NCBI GenBank assembly: GCA_009838035.1
Contig: VXSK01000004.1
Coordinates: 1 to 64,000, forward strand
Length of the DNA stretch: 64,000 bases
Direction of reading: 5' to 3'
Origin: Gammaproteobacteria bacterium
Lineage (GTDB): Bacteria; Pseudomonadota; Gammaproteobacteria; Steroidobacterales; Foliamicaceae
The notes under the pieces were generated by a model, which ran no database searches, had not been told where the DNA came from, and worked only from the letters and a program-made list of their open reading frames with translations. The position numbers and the translations under genes are program-made. Shown here piece after piece: positions 36,815-47,800 of the stretch. Within the stretch, counting starts at the first letter, position 1. Every line of letters begins with the position of its first letter.

Positions 36815-38206
36815 ATGCTGGTGGATACCCTGATTGCAATTGGCGCGTTCGTACTGGCGATAAGCCTGCTTGTTGCCGTGCACGAGTGGGGGCATTACAT
36901 TGCCGCGCGGATGTCGAAAGTCAGGGTCCTGGAGTTTTCGATCGGTTTCGGGCCTGCGATCTGGCGACGAAAGGCGGGCCTGGACCAGACCGAGTACCAG
37001 TTGCGGGCGCTTCCCGTGGGCGGATACGTGCGCCTGCTGGACGAGCGCGAGGGACCGGTTGCCGAGGAAGAACTGCATCGCAGCTTCAATCGGCGGCCCT
37101 ACTGGCAACGGATCTTCGTGCTCGCAGCCGGCCCCGGCATGAATTTCCTGTTCGCCATCGTGGCCTATTGGATGATCTTCATGGTCGGCATACAGGCGGC
37201 CGCCCCACTGGTCGGCGGGGTGACGCCCGGCAGCGCCGCGGAGCGCGCCGGAGTGCGCGCCGGCGACCGGATCGTGGCCGTGGAGGATCGCGATTCACCC
37301 ACCTGGCAGGCCGCGGCGATGGCCATCGTCGACCAGATCCTGGGCGATCCGACGGTGCAGGTCACCGTTGAGGACGAGCAGGGCGCCCGGCGCGATCTCC
37401 TTCTCGATCTCTCCGAGCAGAAGAAGGGCATCCTCGAAAACGGCAATCTGTTCGGCGCGGCCGGTTTGGAACCGATGAGGGATTCGCGTCCCATACTGGG
37501 CGACATCCTTCCGGACGGTCCGGCCGCCGCGTCCGGATTCGCGCCCGGTGACCACATTCTGTCGGCTGGCGGGGAGGACATCGGCACCTGGCGCGAGTGG
37601 GTCGATTACGTGCGGGCCCGCCCGGGACAAAGCGTGCCCGTGACCGTGGCCCGTGACGGGACGGAGCTACGGCTCTACCTGCGGATCGGCAGCCGCAGCG
37701 AAGCCCCGGCACAGGACGCGGCCGGCCCGGCCGCCATCGGCTTCGTCGGCGTGACGCAGTCTCCCGAGGCGCGTTCGCACCTGTTCGTGACCCAGCGCCT
37801 GGGGCCGTTGCGGGCACTGGCGCGAGGCGTACAGGAAACCGGGCGAATTACCGCGCTTACCTTCCGCGTGCTCGGCAACATGTTCACCGGCGACGTTTCG
37901 CTGCGCACCCTGAACGGGCCCGTGGGCATCGCCCGCTACGCGGGAGAAGCGGTCCAGATCAGCGGGGTCGCGTTCCTCATGTTCCTGGCGCTGGTCAGCG
38001 TGAGCCTGGGCATCCTCAACCTGCTCCCCATTCCGATTCTGGACGGCGGCCAGATCGTGAACCAGACGATCGAGAAGCTTCGCGGCCGCCCGATTCGCGA
38101 ACGGACCCAGCTCGCCGTGCAGCGGCTGGGGCTGGCGCTGGTGCTGGCCATCATGTTCGTGGCCCTGTTCAACGACATCAGCGGATTCTTCCGCCCGGGA
38201 GGCTGA
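36815..38206 (+). CDS. rseP: Site-2 intramembrane protease RseP
   Basis: A 463-residue zinc metalloprotease of the inner membrane that cuts the anti-sigma factor RseA and remnant signal peptides. It shows the active site HEWGH (His23, Glu24, His27) in segment 1, two periplasmic PDZ domains (GGVTPGSAAERAGVRAGD; LPDGPAAASGFAPGDHI), and the third zinc ligand in NLLPIPILDGG near the C-terminus. Length is about as in E. coli (450). It lies 89 nt after cdsA and 4 nt before bamA. Confidence 0.97.
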   Translation: MLVDTLIAIGAFVLAISLLVAVHEWGHYIAARMSKVRVLEFSIGFGPAIWRRKAGLDQTEYQLRALPVGGYVRLLDEREGPVAEEELHRSFNRRPYWQRIFVLAAGPGMNFLFAIVAYWMIFMVGIQAAAPLVGGVTPGSAAERAGVRAGDRIVAVEDRDSPTWQAAAMAIVDQILGDPTVQVTVEDEQGARRDLLLDLSEQKKGILENGNLFGAAGLEPMRDSRPILGDILPDGPAAASGFAPGDHILSAGGEDIGTWREWVDYVRARPGQSVPVTVARDGTELRLYLRIGSRSEAPAQDAAGPAAIGFVGVTQSPEARSHLFVTQRLGPLRALARGVQETGRITALTFRVLGNMFTGDVSLRTLNGPVGIARYAGEAVQISGVAFLMFLALVSVSLGILNLLPIPILDGGQIVNQTIEKLRGRPIRERTQLAVQRLGLALVLAIMFVALFNDISGFFRPGG

Positions 38207-38210
38207 GCGG

Positions 38211-40637
38211 ATGCGAAGGTATTTGATTGACACGGCACTGGTGGCGGCGGCAGCGGTCGTGTTCGGTTTTGCACCGGTGTTTGCGAAGGCGCAGGAAGAG
38301 GCGTTTGTCGTTCGGGACATCCGCATCGAGGGCCTGCAGCGCATCTCCGAGGGCGCCGTACTGAATTACCTGCCCGTGAACATCGGCGACACGCTGGACG
38401 CGGCTTCCGTGCGCCAGCTGATAAGGGGACTGTACGCGTCGGGCTTCTTCGCGGATGTCGAGTTTCGGCGCGACGGGGACGCGCTGCTTGTGGCGGTGCG
38501 CGAACAGCCCACGATCGAATCGCTGCTGATCGAGGGCAACAAGGACGTCAAGTCCGAGGACCTGAACCGGACACTGTTCGACAACGGCATCTCCGAAGGC
38601 AGCCTGGTCAAGCCGTCGGTTCTTGAGGAAGTGGAGCTCTCGCTGACCGACCTCTATTTCGGGCGCGGCAAGTACGGCGCCGAAGTCAACGTGGACGTGA
38701 CGGAACTTCCCGACAACAAGGTGGACGTGGTCATCGACATCACGGAGGGCGACCGCTCGCGTATCCGCCAGATCAACATCGTGGGCAACGAGCTTTTCAC
38801 GGACAAGGAACTGAAGAAGGATTTCGAGCTGAAGACGCCGAACTGGCTGTCCTTCATCCGCCAGGACGACCGCTACTCGCGCGAGGCGTTGCAGGGCGAC
38901 CTGGAAAAGCTGCGCTCGCATTACCTGGATCGCGGTTATGCCGACTTTCAGCTGCAATCGACCCAGGTGACGCTCGCGCCCGATCTGAAGGACGTTTTCA
39001 TCACCATCAACGTTCGTGAAGGCAGCAATTACACGGTATCGGAGGTCAAGCTGGCCGGCGATTTCGTCGTGGACGAGGCCGAGTTGAACCAGTATGTGCT
39101 GCTCAAGCCGGGAATGCGCTTCTCGCAGCGGCTCATCACCCAGAGCAGCGAACTGATACGCCTGCGCCTGGGCCAGGAGGGATACGGTTTTGCCGAGATC
39201 GTGCCGGATCCGGAGATTGACGAGGATGCCGGCGAGGTAGCGGTGACTCTGTGGATCCAGGCAGAGCGGCGCGTGTACGTGCGGCGCATCACCTTTGACG
39301 GGGCGTCTTCGATCGAGGACGAAGTGCTGCGGCGCGAGCTGCGCCAGTTCGAGGGCGCCTACCTGTCCAACGATCTGCTGGAGCGATCCAAGATCCGGCT
39401 GCAGCGGCTTCCGTACCTGGAGGAGGTCGATTTCGAGACCCTGCGGGTTCCGGGCTCTCAGGACCAGGTGGACGTCGTGTTCAGCCTGACCGAACGGCAA
39501 CCGGGCGAGTTTCAGGGCTCGGTGGGTTACACCGGATACTACGGGATGCAACTGAGCGGCAGCGCCGTGCATTCCAACCTGTTCGGCCGCGGCAACCGGC
39601 TTGCGATCGGACTGACGGGCACCAGCTATTCGCGGGTCTACAACCTTTCCTACACCGATCCCTACGCGACCATGAACGGGGTCAGCATTACCGGTGGGCT
39701 GACCTACCAGAACTACACGCAGTTCTTCAACGCCGCTTCGGACCTGGACACCACCACGGCATCGGCCTCGACCGAACTGAGCTACCCCATTACCGAATAC
39801 CAGAGCGTGATCCTCGGGGCGACGCTGCAGCAGGCCGACCTGATCACGACAAGCTTCAGCAACGAGCAGTCCCGGCAATGGGTGCAGGCCAACGGCAAGC
39901 CGTACGAGCGCGAAGTCGTCAACCCGGTTACCGGGCAGCCCGACGTTTACTACGGTTCCAAGTTCGCCAGCCTGGAGTTGCTGATGGGCTGGCTCTATGA
40001 CAGCCGCAACCGGGTGCTGTTCCCCGACCGGGGCATGCGCCACCGCCTTTCGCTGTCGGCCACGATTCCCGGCAGCGACGTCGAGTATGCGACCGCGCGC
40101 TACCAGTACACGCAATACCTCGGCATTCCGGGACTGCGCCGCTGGTTCAGCCTCAGGCTCAATGCCGACGTCGGCATTTCCGAGGCCTTCGGCGACACGA
40201 GCGCGGTGCCGCCCTACAAGCATTTTTACGGCGGCGGACCGGATTCGGTGCGCGGTTTCAAGGAATACCGCCTCGGACCCAAGGACCGTTTCGGCAACGC
40301 CTATGGCGGCAACATGCTGGTTACCGGCCAGGTCGAGTTGATCCTGCCGCTGCCCGAGCGCTTCCGCCAGAGCGCGCGCCTGGCGGCCTTTTTCGACGTG
40401 GGCAACGTGTTCTCCACTTCGGACCTGGAGTTCTTCGACCGCCAGGGAAATCCGTTGAGTTACGACTTTGACACAAGTAAACTTAAGCGTTCCGTCGGGA
40501 TTGGTGCGGAGTGGCTGGCGCCTTTGGGGCTGTTGAGATTCAGCTTTGCCGCGCCGCTGAACGCCGATCTCGAGACCGACCGATTTTGGGGGGACGAGGT
40601 GGAACGCTTCCAGTTTTCCCTGGGCGGCGCGTTCTAG
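38211..40637 (+). CDS. bamA: Outer-membrane assembly factor BamA
   Basis: An 808-residue Omp85 protein, the core of the BAM complex that folds beta-barrels into the outer membrane. It has a signal peptide (ending about VFAKAQ), five POTRA domains (starting VVRDIRIEGLQRISEGAV, each about 75-80 residues, to about residue 420) and a 16-stranded barrel with the conserved GPDSVRGFKEYRLGP (VRGF loop-6 motif) and a C-terminal Phe in FSLGGAF. Length matches the family. It lies immediately after rseP and before skp, the classical order. Confidence 0.98.
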   Translation: MRRYLIDTALVAAAAVVFGFAPVFAKAQEEAFVVRDIRIEGLQRISEGAVLNYLPVNIGDTLDAASVRQLIRGLYASGFFADVEFRRDGDALLVAVREQPTIESLLIEGNKDVKSEDLNRTLFDNGISEGSLVKPSVLEEVELSLTDLYFGRGKYGAEVNVDVTELPDNKVDVVIDITEGDRSRIRQINIVGNELFTDKELKKDFELKTPNWLSFIRQDDRYSREALQGDLEKLRSHYLDRGYADFQLQSTQVTLAPDLKDVFITINVREGSNYTVSEVKLAGDFVVDEAELNQYVLLKPGMRFSQRLITQSSELIRLRLGQEGYGFAEIVPDPEIDEDAGEVAVTLWIQAERRVYVRRITFDGASSIEDEVLRRELRQFEGAYLSNDLLERSKIRLQRLPYLEEVDFETLRVPGSQDQVDVVFSLTERQPGEFQGSVGYTGYYGMQLSGSAVHSNLFGRGNRLAIGLTGTSYSRVYNLSYTDPYATMNGVSITGGLTYQNYTQFFNAASDLDTTTASASTELSYPITEYQSVILGATLQQADLITTSFSNEQSRQWVQANGKPYEREVVNPVTGQPDVYYGSKFASLELLMGWLYDSRNRVLFPDRGMRHRLSLSATIPGSDVEYATARYQYTQYLGIPGLRRWFSLRLNADVGISEAFGDTSAVPPYKHFYGGGPDSVRGFKEYRLGPKDRFGNAYGGNMLVTGQVELILPLPERFRQSARLAAFFDVGNVFSTSDLEFFDRQGNPLSYDFDTSKLKRSVGIGAEWLAPLGLLRFSFAAPLNADLETDRFWGDEVERFQFSLGGAF

Positions 40638-40690
40638 ATCCTGTTGCGTCCTCCCCTATCCCTTTGGAAACAAGAGGCTTTTTTCAGACA

Positions 40691-41224
40691 ATGAACATCA
40701 CAAAGAACCTGCTCCTGGGCGCCGCTTTGAGTGCGCTTGCGGCCGGAAGCGCACTGGCCCAGGACACCGCCCTGAAGATCGGATTCGTCAACCTGCCTTT
40801 GCTGACTGTGGAGTCGCCGCAGGGTCGCGAGGCCCAGGAAAACATCAGTGAAATGTTTGCGGGTCGGCAGCGGGACCTGAATGCCAAGCAGACTCGGCTT
40901 GAGGAGTTGGAAGAGACCTACGAGCGCGACAGGGAAACCATGGGCACCGAGCAGCTGCGCACCGCCGAACGGGACATCATTGCTCAGAGGCGGGAGATTC
41001 AGCAGATGGGCCAAGCTCTGCAGGAGGATTTTCAGTTGGAAAACCAGAATCTCGAGCGTGACTTGAGTGCGATATTCCTGAGCCACGTGCGCCAGGTGGC
41101 CGAGGAGAACGACTACGACCTCGTCTTGAGTGGTGGTGTGGTGCACTTCAGCGATGCGGTCAACATCACTCCGCAGGTTCTCGGCGCCCTGCAGGAAACC
41201 TACAGCAGCGAACAGCAGGACTAG
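40691..41224 (+). CDS. skp: Periplasmic chaperone Skp/OmpH
   Basis: A 177-residue periplasmic chaperone delivering unfolded outer-membrane proteins to BAM. The ATG at 40691 yields a signal peptide (LLLGAALSALAAGSALAQ). The mature part begins KIGFVNLPLLTVESPQGREA, the small body domain, followed by two long coiled-coil helices rich in Glu/Gln/Arg (RQRDLNAKQTRLEELEETYE) and the closing strand YDLVLSGGVVHFSD. The length fits the family. It lies between bamA and lpxD as usual. Confidence 0.95.
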   Translation: MNITKNLLLGAALSALAAGSALAQDTALKIGFVNLPLLTVESPQGREAQENISEMFAGRQRDLNAKQTRLEELEETYERDRETMGTEQLRTAERDIIAQRREIQQMGQALQEDFQLENQNLERDLSAIFLSHVRQVAEENDYDLVLSGGVVHFSDAVNITPQVLGALQETYSSEQQD

Positions 41225-41245
41225 TGTCTGCCGGCCGCGAAGCTG

Positions 41246-42283
41246 ATGCAGCGGCGTTCGCATCACGAGCGGGGACTGACGCTTAGCGAACTCGCCCGGC
41301 GTCACGAATGCCAACTTCGCGGAGAGCCCGGCGTGCGGGTTCATCGCGCTTCCACGCTTGCGGGCGCCGATGCCGGCAGCGTGGCCTTCTTTCTCAACCA
41401 GGCGTACCTCAACGATCTTCGCTCGACCGGGGCGGGCGCCGTGATCCTCAGCGAACCCCACGCCGCCGAATGCCCGGTAGCGGCGCTGATCACGCCCGAC
41501 CCGTATCGCGTTTTCGCCGGCGTGGCCGACGAGCTGCACGAACTGCTGCCGCCCGCGGCCGGAATTCATGCCGACGCCACGGTGTCTGCCGATGCGAGCG
41601 TGGACGAAACCTGCGAAGTGGCGGCCGGGGCGCGCGTGGCCGCCGGCGCCGCGTTGGCCCGCGGCGTTTACATAGGACCCAACGCGACCGTGGGACCTCG
41701 GGCGCATATCGGCGCGGACAGCCGGATCTTGGCGAACAGTGCGGTTTGCGAGGGCGTGACCATAGGAAAGCGGTGCCTGGTCCACCCCGGCGCCGTGCTG
41801 GGATCGGACGGTTTCGGCAACGCCCCGGATGCAGGCGGGCGCTGGCGCAAGATACCGCAACTGGGGGCCGTGCGTATCGGCGACGACGTCGAGATCGGCG
41901 CCAACACCACGATCGACCGCGGCGCCCTCGAGGACACGGTGATCGGGGACGGGGTGCGTCTGGACAACCTGATTCAGATCGGACACAACGTGCATATCGG
42001 GGAGCACACGGCCATGGCCGCCGGGTGCATGATTGCCGGGAGCGTGAAGATAGGGCGCCGATGCCGGATCGCGGGCAATGTGGGCATGGCGGGCCACATT
42101 GGGATTTGCGACGACGTGGTGCTGCTGGCGCGCACCGTGGTCACGCGCCCGATCCGCAAACCCGGAGCCTATGCGGGTTCGATGACGCCCATGGAAGAGG
42201 TTTCGAGCTGGCGCCGCAATGCGGCGCGCTTCAAGCATCTGGACGCCCTGCACCAGCGGGTGCGGCGCCTGGAGCGTTCGTAG
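41246..42283 (+). CDS. lpxD: UDP-3-O-(3-hydroxyacyl)glucosamine N-acyltransferase
   Basis: A 345-residue acyltransferase of lipid A synthesis step 3. It has an N-terminal uridine-binding domain ([20 protein letters not shown]), a left-handed beta-helix of hexapeptide repeats ([20 protein letters not shown]), the catalytic His region [16 protein letters not shown], and a C-terminal helix ([15 protein letters not shown]). Length is normal. The following lpxA starts in its stop codon (TAGTG). fabZ, which sits between lpxD and lpxA in most relatives, is absent here. Confidence 0.97.
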   Translation: MQRRSHHERGLTLSELARRHECQLRGEPGVRVHRASTLAGADAGSVAFFLNQAYLNDLRSTGAGAVILSEPHAAECPVAALITPDPYRVFAGVADELHELLPPAAGIHADATVSADASVDETCEVAAGARVAAGAALARGVYIGPNATVGPRAHIGADSRILANSAVCEGVTIGKRCLVHPGAVLGSDGFGNAPDAGGRWRKIPQLGAVRIGDDVEIGANTTIDRGALEDTVIGDGVRLDNLIQIGHNVHIGEHTAMAAGCMIAGSVKIGRRCRIAGNVGMAGHIGICDDVVLLARTVVTRPIRKPGAYAGSMTPMEEVSSWRRNAARFKHLDALHQRVRRLERS

Positions 42284-43062
42284 TGACGGAAGTTCACACA
42301 ACCGCGATCGTTTCCTCGCGCGCGGACCTGGCCGCCGACGTGGAAGTCGGTCCCTATGCCGTAATCGGACCGGAGGTGGAGATCGGCCCCGGCTGCAAGG
42401 TCGGCTCCCACGCGGTCATCGAAGGGCCCACGCGCCTGGGTGCGCGCAATGTAATCCACCCCCACGCGGCCATCGGGCGCGATCCGCAGGACCGCAAATT
42501 CCGCCCGGGAGAAACAAGCCGTTTGGAAATCGGCGACGACAACACGATTCGCGAGTTCGTGACCATCAATCGCGGCACCGAGGACGGGGGCGGAGTCACC
42601 CGGGTGGGGAACAATTGCTGGCTGATGGCCAGCGTTCATATCGCGCATGACTGCGTGCTCGGCGACGACGTGGTGATGGCCAATTTCGCCAGCCTTGCGG
42701 GCCATGTCCGCGTCGGCAGTCACGTAACCATGGCGGGGTTTTCGGGAGCGCATCAGTTCTGCCGGATCGGCGACTACGGTTTCGTCGGGATCTATGCCGG
42801 GATTACCCGCGACGTTCCACCGTACGTGCTGGTGGCGGGACAGCCGCCCAGGCCGCGCGGGGTCAACGTGATAGGACTTCGGCGCCATGGGTTCACCCCT
42901 CCCCAACGGGCCAATATCGAAAGGGCCTACCGCACGCTTTACCGCAAGGAGCTGAGCCGCGCCGAGGCGACCGAAATCATTGCCGAAGCCGCCCGGGAAC
43001 AGCCGGAGTTGACGCCGATGACGGAGTTTCTGGCCGAGTCCGGGCGCGGTCTCTTGCGTTGA
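42283..43062 (+). CDS. lpxA: UDP-N-acetylglucosamine acyltransferase
   Basis: A 259-residue enzyme, the first step of lipid A synthesis, acylating UDP-GlcNAc from 3-hydroxyacyl-ACP. The GTG at 42283 shares one base with the lpxD stop. Hexapeptide repeats form the beta-helix (VEVGPYAVIGPEVEIG), with IGRDPQDRKFRPGETS and the catalytic His in SVHIAHDCVLGDDVVMAN, then a C-terminal helical domain (GLRRHGFTPPQRANIERAYR). Length is as expected (262 in E. coli). lpxB begins within its stop (TTGA). Confidence 0.97.
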   Translation: MTEVHTTAIVSSRADLAADVEVGPYAVIGPEVEIGPGCKVGSHAVIEGPTRLGARNVIHPHAAIGRDPQDRKFRPGETSRLEIGDDNTIREFVTINRGTEDGGGVTRVGNNCWLMASVHIAHDCVLGDDVVMANFASLAGHVRVGSHVTMAGFSGAHQFCRIGDYGFVGIYAGITRDVPPYVLVAGQPPRPRGVNVIGLRRHGFTPPQRANIERAYRTLYRKELSRAEATEIIAEAAREQPELTPMTEFLAESGRGLLR

Positions 43063-44207
43063 CGCCTACTGACCGGGCCCTGCGGATAGCGGTGGTCGCC
43101 GGCGAGGCCTCCGGCGATCGCCTGGGCGCGGGACTGATTCGCTCCCTGCGCGCCGGGCCGGTGGAGGTGGAGGTGGCCGGCGTTGCGGGTCCTGCAATGC
43201 GCGAGGCGGGCTGCAGGGCCATGCTCGATTCGTCGGAATTCGCGGTCATGGGCCTGGCCGAAATCGTCCGCCACCTGCCGCGCCTGTGGATGCTACGCCG
43301 CCGGTTGCTCAGGCGGCTCGGCGAGTTTCGCCCGGACGTTTTTGTCGGCGTGGATTCTCCGGAACTCAACCTGAGGCTGGCCGGGCGCCTGAAGCGGCGT
43401 GGCGTGCGCACCGTGCAATACGTATGCCCCTCGATTTGGGCCTGGCGCTCCGGCCGGGCACGGCGCATCCGCCGCAATTGCGACCGGGTGCTGTGCCTGC
43501 TTCCGTTTGAACCGGCCCTGCTGCGCGAAAAAGGCGTGGAAGCGGTATTCGTCGGTCATCCGATTGCCGATGAGCAAGCGCCTGAACGGAGGGGATCGCC
43601 TCCCGCCCGCAAGGACGACCTGCTCGTGGCCCTGTTGCCCGGTTCGCGTAGTTCGGAAATTAGCCGCATCGGCCCCCCGATCGCGCGCGCGGCCGCGTGG
43701 CTCAAGGAGCGCCGGCCGGGCGTGCGCTTTTCCACTGCCGCCACAAGCGGACAGGGCCGGGAGCAATTCGACGCGATCCTCAGGCGCTTCGCGCCCGGCG
43801 TCGAGGTGAGCCGGGAGTCCGTAAACGCGCGAAATTTGCTGGCACGGGCCGATCTGGCCGCGGCCGCTTCCGGCACGGTTACGATGGAGGCCATGGTGTG
43901 TGGTTGTCCGCTGGTGGCGGTTTACCGGGTTGTGCCGCTGACGGCCTGGATTGCGCGAGTCTTCCGTCTTCTGAAAACGCCTCACATCGCCCTGCCCAAT
44001 ATCCTTGCGGGACGCAAACTGGTTCCCGAACTGCTGCAGGAGCGGGCCCGTGGCGAGACGGTGGGGGCCGAGCTGCTGCGTCTGTACGACGATCCTGGTG
44101 CCCGTCAGACGATGCGCGCCGAATTCGCCGGTCTTTCCGAATCGCTGGGGCGGGGCGTCAATGACCGCGCGGCGCAGGCCGTCCTGGCCCTGGCGAAGGC
44201 CGGCTGA
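43059..44207 (+). CDS. lpxB: Lipid-A-disaccharide synthase
   Basis: A 382-residue GT-B glycosyltransferase that joins UDP-diacyl-GlcN and lipid X at the membrane surface. The start is TTG 43059, overlapping the lpxA stop. Conserved blocks are VVAGEASGDRLGAGLI at the N-terminus, FVGVDSPELNL, QYVCPSIWAWRSGRA, VALLPGSRSSEI and AAASGTVTMEAMVCGCPLV. Length is normal (about 380). It is part of the lpxD-lpxA-lpxB-rnhB-dnaE run. Confidence 0.97.
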   Translation: MTPTDRALRIAVVAGEASGDRLGAGLIRSLRAGPVEVEVAGVAGPAMREAGCRAMLDSSEFAVMGLAEIVRHLPRLWMLRRRLLRRLGEFRPDVFVGVDSPELNLRLAGRLKRRGVRTVQYVCPSIWAWRSGRARRIRRNCDRVLCLLPFEPALLREKGVEAVFVGHPIADEQAPERRGSPPARKDDLLVALLPGSRSSEISRIGPPIARAAAWLKERRPGVRFSTAATSGQGREQFDAILRRFAPGVEVSRESVNARNLLARADLAAAASGTVTMEAMVCGCPLVAVYRVVPLTAWIARVFRLLKTPHIALPNILAGRKLVPELLQERARGETVGAELLRLYDDPGARQTMRAEFAGLSESLGRGVNDRAAQAVLALAKAG

Positions 44208-44225
44208 CTCGTGCGGGGGCCTGCC

Positions 44226-44852
44226 ATGGAACTCCCGGCGGCGAGGATGTCCGGGATTCTGGCCGGAGTGGATGAGGCGGGCCGCGGCGCCCTGGCGGGG
44301 CCCGTTGTCGCCGCCGCCGTCGCCCTTCCCGCCGGACGGGACATTCCCGGCGTCCGCGACTCCAAACTGCTCTCGCCCGCGCGGCGCGCGGTGCTCGAGG
44401 AAGCCATTCGAAGCGGTTGCCTGGCCTGGTCGGTGGGAATTGCGGTAGTGGAGGAGATCGATCGACTCAACGTCTTGCGCGCCAGCCTGCTGGCCATGCG
44501 CCGGGCGCTGCTTGGCCTGTCCGGCAGGCCGTCGCTGGTGCGGGTGGACGGACCCTACCTGCCGGAAATGCCGGCGAGCTGGCGCCGGGGTATCGAACTT
44601 GAGGCCATGATCGGTGGAGACCGGCGCTGCCCGCTCATCGCCGCCGCTTCCATCGTGGCCAAGGAACGTCGGGATCGTTTGATGCGGCGCCTGGATCTCA
44701 GGTGGCCCGGATATCGCCTGGCCGAACACAAGGGTTACGCAGTGCCCGCCCATCGCGCGGCCCTCGAACGGCTGGGTGCAAGCCCCGCGCACCGCCGCAG
44801 TTTCCGGCCGGTCCGCGCCGTCGCCCCGGCTCATGGCGGGAACAGGCCCTGA
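44226..44852 (+). CDS. rnhB: Ribonuclease HII
   Basis: A 208-residue endonuclease cutting RNA at RNA-DNA junctions, including single ribonucleotides. The ATG at 44226 was chosen; a GTG at 44211 adds five residues. Catalytic acidic residues lie in GVDEAGRGALAGPVVAAAV (Asp, Glu) and later in LVRVDGPYLP, with DSKLLSPARR and the C-terminal EHKGYAVPAH typical of the family. dnaE follows directly, as usual. Confidence 0.95.
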   Translation: MELPAARMSGILAGVDEAGRGALAGPVVAAAVALPAGRDIPGVRDSKLLSPARRAVLEEAIRSGCLAWSVGIAVVEEIDRLNVLRASLLAMRRALLGLSGRPSLVRVDGPYLPEMPASWRRGIELEAMIGGDRRCPLIAAASIVAKERRDRLMRRLDLRWPGYRLAEHKGYAVPAHRAALERLGASPAHRRSFRPVRAVAPAHGGNRP

Positions 44853-44859
44853 ACCGCCC

Positions 44860-47800
44860 ATGGAACCGACCGCTCCATTCGTCCATCTTCGCCTGCACTC
44901 GGAATTCTCGCTGGTGGACTCGGTGCTGCGCATAAGCGGCGGCGAGGGCGGCTTTTGCCGCGCGGTGCGGGAACGGGGAATGCCCGCCGTTGCCCTGACC
45001 GACCTCAACAACATGTTCGGGGCGGTACGCTTTTACCGGGCGGCGCTTGACGCGGGAGTCAAGCCCATTCTTGGCGCGGACCTGGATTTCGGCCGGCCGG
45101 AGGATGGGACCCGGCCCGGGCGGATAACGTTCCTGTGCCGGAACGCCACGGGTTACAGAAACCTGCTGGTCCTGCTTACGCGCATGTACCTCGAACTGGA
45201 ACCGCGCGGCGCCCCCGCGCTCATGGGGGAATGGCTGAACGCCGAGGGCCTGGATGGCCTGATCGGGCTGATCGGCCTCGACAGCGCCGCCGGGCGCGGG
45301 CCCGAGGCGCGCCGGGAGCGCGAGTGGATACTGGCCTTGCGCAGGCTGTTGGGGGGCGGCCTCTTTCTGGAGGTGAGCCGGCTGGGCCGCCCGGGCGAGA
45401 CGGAGCTGACGCAGCGAACGGTGGAACTCGCCAACGCGGAAGGCATCCCGCTGGTGGCGGTCAACGACGTTCGCTTCCTGGACAGCGGCGAGTTCACGGC
45501 GCACGAAGCGCGGGTGTGCATACACCGGGGCGAAACGCTGAACGATCCGCGGCGCGAGCGGCGCTACACGCCTCAGCAATTCCTGAGGAGTCCGGCCGAG
45601 ATGGCCGAGTTGTTCGCCGACCTGCCGGAGGCCTTGAGCAATACCGTGGCCATCGCCCGCGCCTGCACGGTGGAACTGGACCTGGGGGAATCGAGGCTGC
45701 CGAAGGCGCGGGCGCCCGCGGGCCTGAGCGAATGGGAATTTCTCGAGCGGGAGGCGCTGACCGGCCTGAAACGCCAGCTCGGCGTCGGCGCAGGCGAAGG
45801 CGCGGATGCGGAGCTGCCCACGCATTACACCGACCGCTTGAACGCCGAACTGGAGGTCGTGCGGCGCATGGACTATCCCGGCTACTTCCTGATCGTCGCC
45901 GATATCGTGCGCTGGGCGCGCGATAACCAGGTGCCGGTAGGTCCGGGCAGGGGATCGGCGGCCGGTTCGCTGATCAGCTACGCGCTGGGCATCACCGCCA
46001 TCGATCCTCTGCGCTACGGATTGATCTTCGAGCGCTTCCTGAACCCGGAGCGAATTTCAATGCCGGACATCGATATCGATTTCTGCGCCGAACAGCGCGA
46101 ACGGGTCCTTGAGCATGTGGCCGAGGAATACGGGCGGGACCGGGTGGCGCAAATCATCACGTTCAATCGCCTGGCGGCGCGCGCCGCCATCAAGGACGCG
46201 ACCCGGGTCCTGGGTCATCCGCTCGGCCTGGGAGAACAGATCGCCGGTCTGATCCCCGCGCTGCCCGTGGGCGTAACCATCGAGCAGGCGATGAAGGACG
46301 ACCGGGAACTGAGTCACTTGTACAACACCGACACCGAGGCGCGCGCGGTCATCGACCTGGCGCTGCAACTGGAGGGCCTGCCGCGCAATTCCAGCACCCA
46401 CGCGGGAGGCGTCGTGATCGCTCCGTCGGAGTTGATCCAATTCACGCCGCTCTACCGCCAGGAAAGCGACGCGCCGACGGTCACCCAGTTCGACAAGGAC
46501 GACATCGAATCGGTGGGGCTGGTGAAGTTCGATTTCCTGGCCCTGAACGACCTCACCACGATCACCCGCACCGTGGAGGAGGTCAATTGCGCCCGCCGCT
46601 CGGCGGACGAGCCGCCCATCGACATCGCCCGGCTGCCGCTGGACGATTCGAGGGTGTACGAACTCCTGCGCAACCTGCGTACTCGCGCGGTTTTCCAGCT
46701 CGAGTCGCGCGGCATGCGCGACCTGATCCGCGACCTGCGGCCGGACCGCTTCAGCGACATGATCGCGCTTGTGGCGCTGTTTCGTCCCGGTCCGCTGCAG
46801 ACCGGCATGGCGGACACCTACATCAAGCGCAAGCACGGCCAGGAGTCGGTCGATTATCTTCACGATGACCTGCGTGAACTCCTGGGCGAAACCTACGGCG
46901 TGATCCTCTACCAGGAGCAGGTCATGGAGATCGCGCGCCTGATCGCCGGCTACAGCTTTGCCCAGGCGGACGTGCTGCGCCGCGCGATGGGCAAGAAACT
47001 GAAGGACGAGATGGCGGATCAGCGCTCGGTGTTCGTAAAGGGCGCCCTGAAGCACGGACTGACCCGGGGCAAGGCCGAGCACATCTTCAACCTGATGGAG
47101 ACCTTCGCCGGCTACGGTTTCAACAAGTCGCACTCCACGGCGTATGCCATCGTCGCCTACCAGACGGCCTGGCTGAAGGCGCACTATCCGGCCCAGTACA
47201 TGGCGTCCACGATGACCACCGACATGAGCGCGCATGACCGCCTCTACTGGATGACGCAGGAGTGCCTCGCCCTGGGGCTCGCGGTCAAGCGGCCGGACGT
47301 GAACCGCTCGCATGTGGGGTTCAGCGCCGTGGACGACAAGGCCGTTCGCTGCGGGCTGGGCGCCATCCGCGGACTGGGCCAGGCCGCGGCCCAGGCCATC
47401 AGGGCCGAACGCGAAGAAAACGGGCCCTATACGGGCATAGCGGATCTGTTTTCGCGAATCAGCGGCGCGGGGCTGCACCAGCGGCAGGCTGAAACGCTGG
47501 TTCGATCGGGCGCCCTGGACAGCTTGTGCGCCAACCGGGCCGCGCTGATACGGGTGTTGCCCGCGGCGCTCGCGGCAGCGGCGCAGGCGGCCCGCGACGC
47601 CGAGAGCGGGCAGGAAGGCCTGTTCGACGACGGCGGCGATCAGCCGATGCAAATCGAGATTCCCGACGTGCCGGAATGGGGTCTCCGGGAACTGCTGGAC
47701 GGGGAGCGCCGGAGCCTGGGGTTCTGCCTGAGCGGCCACCCGTTCGATGAATGCCGGGACGAGGCGCGCGTCCTCACGGGCGGCGCGCTGCGCGAAATAC

